Shown here: one piece after another, positions 10,483 through 20,326 of the stretch
How positions within the stretch are numbered: the first letter of the stretch is position 1
Layout: every line of letters starts with the position of its first letter
Assembly (NCBI GenBank): GCA_963793465.1
Contig: CAWCAJ010000001.1
Location: forward strand, 558,001-622,000
Reading direction: 5' to 3'
Source: CAJQPP01 sp963793465
GTDB lineage: Bacteria; Planctomycetota; Planctomycetia; Pirellulales; Pirellulaceae
Length of the DNA stretch: 64,000 nt
Made by a program: the position numbers and the translations under genes
Notes under the pieces: model-generated
The model's input: the letters and a program-made list of their open reading frames with translations, nothing else
Told to the model about the DNA's origin: nothing
The model's database searches: none

Positions 10483-11868
10483 CATGGCCGGAAAGGTGAC
10501 GTTGACAGCCAAACCGGTGCCGGTATTACAGGCGTCGATGCGTCCTCCGTGCAACTCGACGATTGACTTGCAAATACTCAAACCCAGGCCGTTGCCGCGT
10601 GACTGGTCCCGTTCACGTGCGGCATCCACTTGAAAAAAACGGTCGAAAATCCGCTCCTGCACCTGCTCGGGGACACCCGGGCCGGAGTCGGCGACACGCA
10701 ATTGAATGCCAACGTCCGTGCTGGAAAGAGAGACATGGACGGTGCCACCCCGTGGACTGAATTTCAGGGCATTATCCAGCAGGTTGTTGATAACCTGACG
10801 CAGCCGTGACTCGTTGGCCTGGATTTGTACGTTGGTTTGCAAATCGGGGACCACGGCAATACCCCGTTCCTCAGCCACGCCGGCAAACACGTTGATGGAC
10901 TGCTCCACCAATTCCGTGAAGCGGACCCTCTGCAAACCCATGGATTGATCGGCGACATCGGTCTCGGCCAATTCCAACAGTTGGTTGACAAGGTGCCTCA
11001 ATTGTTGGCACTGTTCGCTTACGGTTTCCAGCTCTTCCTGGTACTCTGCCGGCGAGCGGGGCTTGGCCAGGGTGACCTCCACGCTGGTCTGAATCGCGGT
11101 AATCGGCGAGCGTAATTCATGGGCTGCGTCGGCCACGAATTCGCGCTGGCTATTAATGTAGCGGGATATCTGGTCGACGAACGAGTTGATCTCGGTTGAG
11201 ATCTGATCGAGCTCGTCGCCGGTACCCCGAATCGGCAACCGGCTGTTCAAACGCCGCGGTTCCAGCGACCGTGTGGTGGCGATGATATCGCGAACCGGAC
11301 GGGTGGCCCGACTTGCCAACAGGTAACCACCCAGGGGTGCGATCACCAGCAACACGGCCGCGATTTCCAGCATCACCCGCGTCAGTTGTCCGACATCGTT
11401 CTTGATGAATTGAGTGGGCTCGCCCAACACTATCTGCATTTTTCGACCGTCGGGCGCGGTCAAACTGCTCAGAATCAACAGCCATTGATCCGTCTTGCGG
11501 TCCGCGTAGCCGGCGGGCGGCTGGCTAACGGAGGCGCCCTGTTGCCAGTCCGACGGGAAATTGTCGCTTTTCCAAACGAAGTTAGCTGACTCATCGATCA
11601 AACCCGCGAACCAGTCGTGTTGGCTATGCCCCAGCACCTTGCGTTCAAACTCTTCATTGATGCCAGACTGATCGGGATGCAATTGATCAATCGCCAGCTC
11701 CAGCTCAAGGGCTTCCTCACGCAACAACTGGCGGGCCTCGCGTTCCATGGTGAGTCGCATGGCTTCTCGCACGGCAAACAGGGGCAACAGACAGGCAACC
11801 AGCACGACCAGGGTGTTCCATACCGTCAATCGAAAGCGAATCGTATGTATCAGGCTCTTATGCCACAT
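10450..11868 (-). CDS. Sensor histidine kinase
   Basis: 472 residues. Transmembrane helix 1 is near residues 12-34, followed by an extracytoplasmic sensor region of about 130 residues. Helix 2 is near residues 165-185, followed by a HAMP region. The HisKA box AAHELRSPITAIQ has its phospho-acceptor histidine near residue 250. The HATPase has the N box (NNLLDNALKFSPRGG), G1 (ADSGPGVP) and G2 (GNGLGLSICKSIVE). It autophosphorylates and passes phosphate to a response regulator, very probably the OmpR-type regulator encoded upstream on the same strand. The order is regulator, PAP2-like protein, kinase. Its position inside the carbon-uptake island suggests it senses something linked to Ci or ion status; the signal is unknown. 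Confidence 0.93.
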   Translation of the reverse strand: MWHKSLIHTIRFRLTVWNTLVVLVACLLPLFAVREAMRLTMEREARQLLREEALELELAIDQLHPDQSGINEEFERKVLGHSQHDWFAGLIDESANFVWKSDNFPSDWQQGASVSQPPAGYADRKTDQWLLILSSLTAPDGRKMQIVLGEPTQFIKNDVGQLTRVMLEIAAVLLVIAPLGGYLLASRATRPVRDIIATTRSLEPRRLNSRLPIRGTGDELDQISTEINSFVDQISRYINSQREFVADAAHELRSPITAIQTSVEVTLAKPRSPAEYQEELETVSEQCQQLRHLVNQLLELAETDVADQSMGLQRVRFTELVEQSINVFAGVAEERGIAVVPDLQTNVQIQANESRLRQVINNLLDNALKFSPRGGTVHVSLSSTDVGIQLRVADSGPGVPEQVQERIFDRFFQVDAARERDQSRGNGLGLSICKSIVELHGGRIDACNTGTGLAVNVTFPAMSGSPHQVDHE

Positions 11869-11965
11869 TGCCGCGCCTTGGTTATCCGCTGTGTTTTGAG
11901 TTTGCGGTTTGCAGAATTGCAGGATAACTGGGAACGGATCCCGGCGTCAGAGGCACTGCGGGTCA

Positions 11966-13075
11966 TTAATGCCTGATGGTCACACCCAGACCCGCTGTTT
12001 CCGAGGTGAGGATGGGCGAGATGGTCCAATCCTGATTATTGGATTCGGTCCTTGATATGCTGGAGGTCGCCGCATAGGCCAGCGCCCAACCCATCAGTGC
12101 CTGCGACGGGTAATGTCCATTTTCAGTAATTCTCGACAAAGCTGGCAATGTGGAAAGGGCAATACAGAAGGCCTTTAGCCCGGGATCTTCCACCATTTGA
12201 CTGGCTGTCAGGAACGGAATGGCCCCCATGAAGGCGTGACCACTAACACCATTATTGTCCTGCCAAAATTGCCATTGGGAACCTGCGGCGGATTCCTGCG
12301 GACGCGAAGCGCCAACCATGTATTGCGAAATCAACAGGGGTGGTGTGCCGACCAGGATGCCACGCACACAGCGATCCCCCCACTCGCCGACAAACTGGGC
12401 CCGGGGGTGCTCATCCAGCAAGTACTTGCCCAGAACAGCGGTCCCGGCATAGACCGGCAGCAAGAAATACCCTTCTCCAAAAAACCGGTACTCGGTGACG
12501 AATTCCTGCAGTTCGTCACTCTGGTGGAAGGTGATATTCGCCTGCACATGCTCCAGGATGTCCTGGTCCATCTGGGTGTTGGCCAGCACGGCACCCACAC
12601 CACCCGCCACCAGGAAAACCGGAATATTCTCTTTCGAATAGAAATGCTCCATGTCTTGCCGCAGGTCGCTGGTAAGCTCACGCAACGCTGGTTCCAACTG
12701 GGACCCCAGATGACGATGAAATGGTTGAGCTGCCACCGGATCGAGATCGGGAAAGGGACGATTGGGAAAGGGGCCATCGAAATAGAATTGCGAATCGCTG
12801 AAGGGTTCAGGCGATTGATATCGGAAATCGAATTCCACCAATTCCCCTTTGCCAGAAAAGTAGGTCAAGGTTTCGCCCGCCTGCTTCGCTGGCCTCTGCT
12901 CTTCAGGACCCTGGCTTGATTCCGATCCGACCTGGGCTGGACCCAAGCCCTGTTTCGCCGTGGTCGTGACACAGCCCACGCAGAACAGGATTGCTGCCCA
13001 TGCCGGGATAAAGAATATCCAGCGAACCTGCAATTCTTTGATGCCAAGCGGATTCAATTTGCTCTTTCCATTTGA
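11966..13075 (-). CDS. PAP2-superfamily phosphatase-like protein, membrane-anchored
   Basis: 369 residues from ATG 13075 (MSNGKSKLN). A longer in-frame start at 13153 exists. Residues 19-35 are hydrophobic and end in CVGC, so a lipoprotein or signal-anchor is likely, though the -3 residue is not the usual leucine. The C-terminal half has the PAP2 signatures SGHAF (near residue 279) and SRITENGHYPSQ (near 321-332), giving the histidines and arginine of the phosphatase fold. PAP2 enzymes dephosphorylate lipids or phosphorylated small molecules. It lies between the response regulator and its kinase, so it may be a co-regulated output or an accessory to signalling. Confidence 0.78.
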   Translation of the reverse strand, partial: SNGKSKLNPLGIKELQVRWIFFIPAWAAILFCVGCVTTTAKQGLGPAQVGSESSQGPEEQRPAKQAGETLTYFSGKGELVEFDFRYQSPEPFSDSQFYFDGPFPNRPFPDLDPVAAQPFHRHLGSQLEPALRELTSDLRQDMEHFYSKENIPVFLVAGGVGAVLANTQMDQDILEHVQANITFHQSDELQEFVTEYRFFGEGYFLLPVYAGTAVLGKYLLDEHPRAQFVGEWGDRCVRGILVGTPPLLISQYMVGASRPQESAAGSQWQFWQDNNGVSGHAFMGAIPFLTASQMVEDPGLKAFCIALSTLPALSRITENGHYPSQALMGWALAYAATSSISRTESNNQDWTISPILTSETAGLGVTIRH

Positions 13076-13312
13076 CATCGGTTTCAAGGCACGGGGACAT
13101 ATAGAATGTGTGGCTCTGATATTGCCGACCCGCCAATCGAAATCGGTCCGCAATCCCTCAAAACACGCCGCTGGATCAGGCTTTTCGCAGAAATTCGGTG
13201 ATCAGACAATACTGACGCTCCTGCCTATACTTCCACAGCCTGCCTTTACCTCCAAACCTGCCTTTACGTCTGGATTCAAGAGAGCGTATCGCGATCGTGA
13301 TCGCTGTCGGCT

Positions 13313-13996
13313 TCATTCGTTAGCGATGGATGGTGAGTTGATGGAATAGCCCCGCCCTCTGATGGTGGTGATCCTGGCTTGACCAAGACGATCCAGCTTC
13401 TTTCGCAACCTTGTCACATGCACTTCAATCACATTCGTGGGCCCGTCCCACTCGAAACCCCACACGTGCTCACACAGCATCTTTCGTGTGACAACCTGGC
13501 CATCGTGACGCATCAACAACTCCATGATGCTGAATTCTGTCGGTGTCAATTCGACTTCTTCGGACCCGCAATAGGCTCGATGGTTGGACAGGTCCAGTTT
13601 CAAATCTCCCGATCGCAATTCCGGGGCCGGCCTGTTCGAGGAACGCCGACAAACTGCTTCGACCCGGGCCTTTAACTCGGCAAACGCGAAAGGTTTAACC
13701 AGGTAATCATCCGCTCCGGCATCCAGACCTGCAACTTTCTCGTGCACCGCGCCTTTGGCAGTCAGGATCACCACTGGTGTCTTGATTCCTGCCTGGCGAA
13801 TCATCTGCAGCACATTCAGGCCGGGAATCTCGGGCAGCATCAGATCCAACACAATCACATCCGCTTGCTGGGTCCGGGCCTTTTCCAAACCCGTTTTACC
13901 ATTGATGGCCCACTCGCATTCATGACCGGACTCACGAAACCCCCTCACCAGGGACTTGCCAATCGTGCGATCGTCTTCAATGACCAGGATGTTCAT
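13313..13996 (-). CDS. OmpR/PhoB-family response regulator
   Basis: 227 residues. The receiver domain has acidic pocket residues E7-D8-D9, phospho-acceptor D51 in VLDLMLP, T79 in ILTAKG and K101 in VKPF. The C-terminal winged-helix DNA-binding domain (about 130-222) includes ELTPTEFSIMELL and the recognition region TNVIEVHVTRLRKKL. It is the first gene of the regulator / PAP2-like / kinase group. It is transcribed divergently from dabA over about 285 bases, so it is a good candidate to control the carbon-uptake operon and itself. Three 8-base direct repeats lie immediately upstream of its start. Confidence 0.95.
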   Translation of the reverse strand: MNILVIEDDRTIGKSLVRGFRESGHECEWAINGKTGLEKARTQQADVIVLDLMLPEIPGLNVLQMIRQAGIKTPVVILTAKGAVHEKVAGLDAGADDYLVKPFAFAELKARVEAVCRRSSNRPAPELRSGDLKLDLSNHRAYCGSEEVELTPTEFSIMELLMRHDGQVVTRKMLCEHVWGFEWDGPTNVIEVHVTRLRKKLDRLGQARITTIRGRGYSINSPSIANE

Positions 13997-14007
13997 GAAT
14001 GACTACC

Positions 14008-14032
14008 GGGTTCCTGGGTTTCTGGGTTCCTG
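14008..14032. repeat. Three 8-base direct repeats in the regulator/dabA divergent region
   Basis: GGTTCCTG, GGTTTCTG, GGTTCCTG in direct succession (14009-14032), ending 12 bases before the response-regulator start codon on the minus strand. OmpR-family proteins bind direct repeats, usually with a longer period of about 11, so these are only a candidate autoregulatory site. They may also simply overlap the ribosome-binding region. Confidence 0.4.
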
Positions 14033-14281
14033 TGGTGAAGCCGAATCCTAGGAGCGAAGGGTAAACATCGAAAGTCCGTTTAGGCATTCCTTACGGGATT
14101 GTAAGCAAACTGCACGCTGCGAATCGGTGAGTCCGTCGATAAAGTAGAAAACCTGCCCGGGCTTGCATCTGCCCGGTCGGCCTTTCCGCTTCCCATTCGC
14201 CTTTCCGATTCCCCTTCAATTGCTGTCCCCATGCACACCGTCGCCACGCTCGATCCCCCAGGCTGTGACCGGTCGGAGAAC

Positions 14282-17200
14282 ATGGATCTGGATTCGATCC
14301 AGCGGGCGATCGATCATGCCACCCACCTGTTGCCAGCGCAGGGCCCAATCACTGCCTTTGTGCATCATAACACGTTGCACGCTTTTGAAGACCTGGATTT
14401 TGATGCCGCCGTTCGCAAAGGATCCCGGCTGTTTGGCTGCCACCCCTATTTGTCTGAGAAACATTATCGCGACTTCCTGACGGCCGGTAGAATCCGAGAT
14501 CAGGATATCGATGCGGAGCTGATCGATCAGCTTCAGGATCGAGCCGGTGACATGCTGGGCTTTCTGGGAACACGATTCAGTCTGTACCGGGCGATTCTGC
14601 GACACACGTTGCACGATGGTCCCAGCGTGGACTTGCGGTGGGTGATTGGCGACACCAATGCCCTCAACAAGTTTCGCGAGGACACAGATGGAGTTGTCAA
14701 AAAACAGTTTATCGAAGACACCCGCCAATGGGTGATGCGTGAACTGGTGAAGCTTCCGCATGACGACTCGGTGGGGCGTAGTTCAGCAATCCGCCAGTCG
14801 ATTCCGGCTGAATTACGAAACCGCTACCTGCGGTTGTTCGAAATCTTCGACCAGAAGAAGATCGAGAACTGGTCAGCTGAAACGTGGGAGTCGTTTGTTC
14901 TGCACCTGCTGTGGAATACCTGTGAATTTGGCGCCAGCCAATCGCCCTTGGCCGGGGTGGACGAGCCCACCGCCCGACTGGTGCGACATCGCGATCTGCT
15001 GCAGGAGTGGACAGGTCAGGACGCTGATGAACTGGTTCATGAGATGCTGATTCCGTTTTGTGCCGCATTTCTTGACCAGGGTTTCAGCAACTGGCCGCTG
15101 GCAAATCGGGACCAGGGTTTTCTGGCATCGTTCACGGCGTTGTACGCTGGCGGCCCGGGGATGGTGCAACCCTGGCGCCGCGGTCTGGCGAAGGAACTTC
15201 AAAGCCATCGACAGCAAAACCTGTCAGCCCTGGAATCGATTCAGCAATCCCTGCTGACTCTGGGAGTAACCGCAGCGGAATTGAATGGCTTTGTGAATCA
15301 GACGCTGTTGGCATTGCGAGGTTTCGCGGGCATGCTGTGGCAGATGGAAACTCGTGGCGATCGCGTGAATCGTGGCATGCCGCCGGGCACCCTGACCGAA
15401 TTCCTGGCCGCGAGGTTGCTCCTGGATCGAATGTCAGCGAGCTACATCGCCCGCACTGAGACAGGATTTGGGGGTGAATTATCTGAATTGCGACCGTGGT
15501 TGCACCGTCAGGGGGTCACACCAGCGGCCAAAAATTCCAATGGCTCGTTGCGTAATGCCTATCGATTATTTGAACTCGCGCAACTTCTCAACTGGAAACC
15601 GAGGATCCTGGCACGCAACCTGCCAGCGGAATGGCAACGCATCCTGATGGAACTCAACCAGTTCTCTGGGATCGATCGCCGCCAGATCTATCACCTGGCC
15701 TACGAACGAAAGTACCGCCAGGAAACGCTGGACGCGGTGGCCGCCCATGTCAGACGGACTGTCGGCGGCATAGCGCAAAAAACCTGCCACACGGCCTGCC
15801 TTTCAACTATTGTGCTGCATTGACGAACGTGAAGAGTCATTGAGAAGGCACCTGGAAGAGTTTTTTCCTGACTGCCAAACCTATGGGGCTGCCGGGTTCT
15901 TTGCGATTCCCATGTACTACCGGGGAGCCGCCGACGCCCACTTTACCCCGCTTTGCCCCGTTGTCATCAAACCCGATCACTACGTTCGTGAAGAGGTTGT
16001 GCACTCACTGCAGAAACACGAATCGAAGAGAAAACGGGTACGACGCACGATTGGTACCGTCACGCATCGTGTGCATGTGGGAAGCCGGACTTTTACAGGG
16101 GGTTGGCTTGGGACGGCTACGTTGGGCTCCCTAGCCACTTTCCCGCTGGTGGCCCGAATCCTGTTTCCCCGTCTCACATCCCGCTTGCGAAACATGATGG
16201 GTGGATTCGTAAAGCCGCCGGAACTGACGCGGTTGCATCTGGAACGCGACGCCCAATACCCGCCCGGACCTAACAAAGAACAACTGGGATTCACGGTTCC
16301 AGAAATGGCCCTCACGGTGGAGCGGCTGCTTCGCGACATTGGCGTGACTGAGGTCTTTGCCCGACTGTTCCTGGTCTGCGGACACGGGTCGGCCAGCCTG
16401 AATAACCCGCATGAAGCAGCCCACGACTGCGGTGCCTGTGCCGGCGGCCGGGGAGGTCCCAATGCACGAGCCTTTGCTCAAATGGCCAACGACCCGCGTG
16501 TTCGCAAGATCGTGGCCGAACGGGGGCTTTTGATCCCCTCCGAGACTCTGTTTGTCGGCTGCTACCACAATACTTGTGATGACAGCATTACCTATTACGA
16601 TCTCGACCAAATCCCGGTCAGCCACCAGGCCGAATTCGATACGGCCTTTGCCGCGCTGGAAGAAGCCCGCAAGCGAGACGCCCACGAACGTTGCCGCCGC
16701 TTTGAATCCGCGGCCTTGGACCTGACGTTTGAGGAAGCTTTGAGACATGTGGAGGCTCGTGCGGAAGATCTTTCGCAAGTCCGACCGGAATATGGCCACG
16801 CCACCAACGCCTTGTGTTTCGTCGGTCGTCGCGACTGGAACCGTGGCCTGTTTTTGGACCGGCGGGCTTTCCTGCAGTCCTACGACCCCAGTCAGGACGA
16901 TGATCAAAATTCGATCCTGGAACGCATTCTGCAGGCCGTGATTCCCGTTTGCGCCGGAATCAACCTGGAGTATTACTTTTCGTTTGTTGATCCGATCGGC
17001 TACGGCTGCGGCACCAAACTGCCTCACAACATCACCTCATTGATCGGTGTCATGAACGGCGCGGGCAGCGACTTGCGACCGGGCCTACCCTGGCAAATGG
17101 TTGAGATTCACGAACCCGTCCGCTTGCTGTTTGTGGTGGAAACGACGGCTGCCGCGATGACCCGGATCATCGCCAGAAACACGGCGATTCAGAAACTCTG

Positions 17201-17393
17201 CGATGGCGACTGGGTGCAACTGGCCGTTTTGGATGCCACGACTTCGGAAATCCAGCGTTACCGGAATCGGCAATTCCAGCCCTACCGACCGCAACGCGTG
17301 GATCTGGACACGGCGACCAACTCCGTTGACTGGTATCGGGGCTGGCGGGATCACCTGAAGTTCGCCAGCGTGGGCCGCGAGTTTGGGGCCTAG
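14282..17393 (+). CDS. dabA: DabA-type inorganic carbon transporter subunit (DUF2309), with a one-base frameshift
   Basis: Large DUF2309/UPF0753 protein, the carbonic-anhydrase-like cytoplasmic half of the DabAB Ci pump. ATG 14282 has GGAGA just upstream; ATG 14231 is an alternative without one. The family opening ITAFVHHNTLHAFED is present. The first frame ends at 15823. The second carries PAFQLLCCIDEREESLRRH and continues to 17393. The zinc site can be assigned as C512 and D514 (CIDE), H701 (CGHGSA) and C716 (HDCGAC). The 15-residue H-to-C spacing matches characterised DabA. The shift falls at a run of six A (15777-15782); five A would restore 1037 codons. Probably a consensus error, though slippage at A6 is conceivable. 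First gene of the Ci operon, one base before dabB. Confidence 0.9.
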
Positions 17394-17394
17394 C

Positions 17395-18789
17395 ATGAAT
17401 CTCGAAATCATCTACCCGATCCTTGGGATCACCGTGCTGGCCTGCCCGCTACTGTTGCTGGCAGTGGTTGGATTGCCGGCATTGATCGGCCGCCCCGTGT
17501 CGGAATCGGGGATTGCCCGGGCGATTTTTCTGACAGTCGTCACCGGACTGGGGGCGGCTCTGGTGGTGCTAGTCTGCATGTTGCTGAGTGCAGACCGGCA
17601 CGTCCCGATTGAGTTGGGACACTGGATCAATATTCAGGAGCAACATTTCCATTTTCACCTGAAGTTCGTTTTTGACCGTCTGAGTGTTCCGTTTGTCATC
17701 CTGACCTACCTGCTTTGTGGCACGATCGGGGCCTTCACGACCCGCTACCTGCATCGGGAAGCGGGGTTCGTTCGCTTTTACGTGGCCTTCTCGCTGTTCA
17801 TGTTGGGCATGATCGTGGCTTCCCTGGCAGGTACCATCGAAGTGTTGTTTTTTGGCTGGGAGATGGTGGGGATTTCTTCGGCACTGTTGATAGCATTCTT
17901 TCATGAGCGGCGCAGCCCGGTCCGCAACGGATTGATGGCCTGGAGTGTTTACCGCATCGCCGATGCGGCATTTCTATTGGCCGCGGTGTTGATGCATCAC
18001 CTGACGGGTGCGGGAGACTTTGACGTATTGATGGGGCAGGGTGCCTGGCCCGATGGGGTGGCTACTATCACCCAATCGCAGGCAATCTGGGTGGGACTAC
18101 TGCTGATTGTGGCCGCGGCTGGCAAGTCGGCGCTGGTTCCTTTCTCAGGTTGGCTTCCCCGCGCTATGGAAGGGCCCACCTCCTCCAGCGCCGTTTTCTA
18201 CGGTGCTCTGTCGGTGCACCTGGGCGCCTTCTTGTTGTTGCGTATCAGCCCGATCCTGGAATTGTCACCTTGGCTGTCGGGGACCGTGATTGTGTTGGGG
18301 CTGTTGACGGCGATCTATGCCACATTGGTGCGCCATGTGCAGTCCGACATCAAGACGGATCTGGCGTTTGCATCGCTGACGCAAGTGGGAATCATCGTGG
18401 CCGAGATTGGCTGTGGATTACACTACATCGCGTTGGTTCATATCCTGGGGCATGCTGCCCTGAGAACGCTGCAGCTGTTACGGGCACCCACATTGCTGCA
18501 CGACTATCATGTCCTGGAAAACGCCCTGGATGGTCATCTGCCTCAGAATCGAGGGTGGTTCCGCCGCTGGCTGCCGACATCCATGCAGCAGTCGGTTTAC
18601 CGATTTGCCCTGGAACGCGGTTATCTGGACGAGTTTCTGAATCGATTTTTCGTGCGTCCTTTTTTGAGCTGTTTCCGCACATTTGATTCTCTGGAACGTC
18701 GTTGGACCAACCTGTTGTCTGGGGACCGATATCGCGAATCGGACAACGTGACAACGCAAAACGAAATCATCGAAGAACTGAAATACTGA
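17395..18789 (+). CDS. dabB: DabB-type proton-conducting membrane subunit (NuoL-like)
   Basis: 464 residues from ATG 17395, one base after the dabA stop. An integral membrane protein with about a dozen helices, related to complex I NuoL/Mrp antiporter subunits. Visible family motifs are FGWEMVGISSALLIAF (functional glutamate in the fifth-helix region), GKSALVPFSGWLPRAMEGP, and a lysine-bearing segment before it. It is shorter than NuoL (about 610 residues) and lacks the long lateral helix, as expected for DabB. In the known DabAB systems this subunit uses the cation gradient to drive the DabA reaction, converting CO2 to bicarbonate one way. The C-terminal 70 residues are polar and cytoplasmic. 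Confidence 0.9.
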   Translation: MNLEIIYPILGITVLACPLLLLAVVGLPALIGRPVSESGIARAIFLTVVTGLGAALVVLVCMLLSADRHVPIELGHWINIQEQHFHFHLKFVFDRLSVPFVILTYLLCGTIGAFTTRYLHREAGFVRFYVAFSLFMLGMIVASLAGTIEVLFFGWEMVGISSALLIAFFHERRSPVRNGLMAWSVYRIADAAFLLAAVLMHHLTGAGDFDVLMGQGAWPDGVATITQSQAIWVGLLLIVAAAGKSALVPFSGWLPRAMEGPTSSSAVFYGALSVHLGAFLLLRISPILELSPWLSGTVIVLGLLTAIYATLVRHVQSDIKTDLAFASLTQVGIIVAEIGCGLHYIALVHILGHAALRTLQLLRAPTLLHDYHVLENALDGHLPQNRGWFRRWLPTSMQQSVYRFALERGYLDEFLNRFFVRPFLSCFRTFDSLERRWTNLLSGDRYRESDNVTTQNEIIEELKY

Positions 18790-18799
18790 AGCATCCGGA

Positions 18800-20326
18800 A
18801 TGATCGAACTCCATTTACCCTGGCTGGAACTGGCTGTCTTGACGCCCTTGCTGGGTGCCTTGCTGGCCAGTTTCGTAAAAGATGCGGAGCGAACGCGTGC
18901 GATCACACTCGCCTGCTCCGGATTGGCGTTACTGTTTGCTGTGGGAGCGTGGGAGGACTTTCAAACCCTGAAAGTCTATGAAGCTCACGATCGCTGGGAC
19001 CTTGTATCCCCGCTACTGGGACCCGATGCGATGGTTGTCGATGAATTCAATGCGCCGCTGCTGGCTTTGACGGCATTGCTGTGCTTCCTGACGCCATTGG
19101 CTACGCTGCGAACCAAGCTGAAACGATTTCCATTTCGCATGAACCTGCTGTCTGAATCGCTGATGCTGGCAACGCTGGCCTGCCGCGATCCCTGGGGGAT
19201 TATCGTATTGATGGCCCTGCAAACGCTGCCTCTGGTCTGGGAGATTCGCAACCGTGGCAAGTCTGCCAGGTGTTTTATCCTGCATATGGTGCTGTTCGTC
19301 GCTCTGATGATATCCGGCTGGGTTTTAATTGGGGGTTTGGAATCCGGGCAACAACCATCCATGTTTGCCATCTCCCTGTTAATCGTTGCCGTCCTGATAC
19401 GCAGCGGATGTGCGCCTTTGCATTGCTGGATGACGGACCTCTTCGAAAAGGCCACACTGGGATCCTCCTTGTTGTTCGTGTCGCCCATGATCGGGGCCTA
19501 CGCTGCGGTCCGCCTGGTATTGCCGATCGCTCCGGACTGGGCCTTGCGAGTGATCGCCCTGGCTTCGCTGTTTACGGCAGTCTATTCGGCCGGCATGGCC
19601 CTGATTCAGACTGAAACCCGACGCTTCTTTTGCTACCTGTTGCTGAGCAATGCATCCTTGGTGCTGGTGGGTCTGGAAGTGGTGACACCCATCGGCCTGA
19701 CGGGTGCCTTATGCACCTGGCTGGCGGTATCGCTGTCGCTGATGGGCTTTGGGTTAACCTTGCGGGCCATCGAATCACGGGTCGGACGACTTTCGCTGCG
19801 TGACTTTCACGGGCTGTACCAGCAGATGCCGATGCTGGCTACCTTCTTCCTGTTGACGGGTTTGGCGATTGTGGGATTCCCTGGAACGGTGGGATTCGCC
19901 GGAATTGAATTGATCGTGGAGGGGGCGGTTGAAGTGTTCCCTTACGTGGGAGCCGCGGTGGTCGTCGCTTCGGCCCTGAATGGAATTGCCATCCTGCGAG
20001 TCTACTTTCGGTTGTTTACTGGAACCGAATACCAGAGCACTTTTTCGATGCAAGCGCGGTGGCCGGAAAAGGTCGCCGTGTTGGTGTTGAGTGCCTTGAT
20101 CATCGGCGGGGGCATCTTTCCCCAACCAGGCGTGCAATCCCGCTATCACGCCGCCCGTGAAATCATGTTGCGACGCGAGGTGGAAGCGGAACCGCTGCCA
20201 CGCTCAGCAATGTTCGGCGGATTCCGCGTACCGGAGGTGGCCACGAGGAAACCACAATCTGTTGCAAACCCTCCTCATTTAACAAGCAGAGAGCACGGGA
20301 GTTCAGACCATGTCGGAGTACGGTGA
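18800..20326 (+). CDS. Second NuoM/NuoN-like proton-conducting membrane protein in the dab operon
   Basis: 508 residues with about 13-14 hydrophobic helices. Recognisable complex I antiporter-subunit features include SGCAPLHCWMTDLFEKATLGSS (position equivalent to the conserved lysine/tryptophan loop), GFPGTVGFAGIELIVEG, and a C-terminal polar tail. It starts 10 bases after dabB and overlaps sulP by 17 bases, so co-translation is likely. The minimal DabAB pump has one such membrane subunit; here a second is encoded directly after it. It may form an extended membrane arm with DabB, or be an independent cation/proton module. Role inferred from position only. Confidence 0.82.
   Translation: MIELHLPWLELAVLTPLLGALLASFVKDAERTRAITLACSGLALLFAVGAWEDFQTLKVYEAHDRWDLVSPLLGPDAMVVDEFNAPLLALTALLCFLTPLATLRTKLKRFPFRMNLLSESLMLATLACRDPWGIIVLMALQTLPLVWEIRNRGKSARCFILHMVLFVALMISGWVLIGGLESGQQPSMFAISLLIVAVLIRSGCAPLHCWMTDLFEKATLGSSLLFVSPMIGAYAAVRLVLPIAPDWALRVIALASLFTAVYSAGMALIQTETRRFFCYLLLSNASLVLVGLEVVTPIGLTGALCTWLAVSLSLMGFGLTLRAIESRVGRLSLRDFHGLYQQMPMLATFFLLTGLAIVGFPGTVGFAGIELIVEGAVEVFPYVGAAVVVASALNGIAILRVYFRLFTGTEYQSTFSMQARWPEKVAVLVLSALIIGGGIFPQPGVQSRYHAAREIMLRREVEAEPLPRSAMFGGFRVPEVATRKPQSVANPPHLTSREHGSSDHVGVR

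Noticed and set aside
16131..17027. Minus-strand frame of 298 codons inside dabA
   Set aside because: The plus strand carries the conserved DabA zinc-site half, so the minus frame is a shadow.
14282..17393. Two separate DUF2309 proteins
   Set aside because: The two halves overlap at the A6 run and together contain exactly one set of zinc ligands, so they are one gene.
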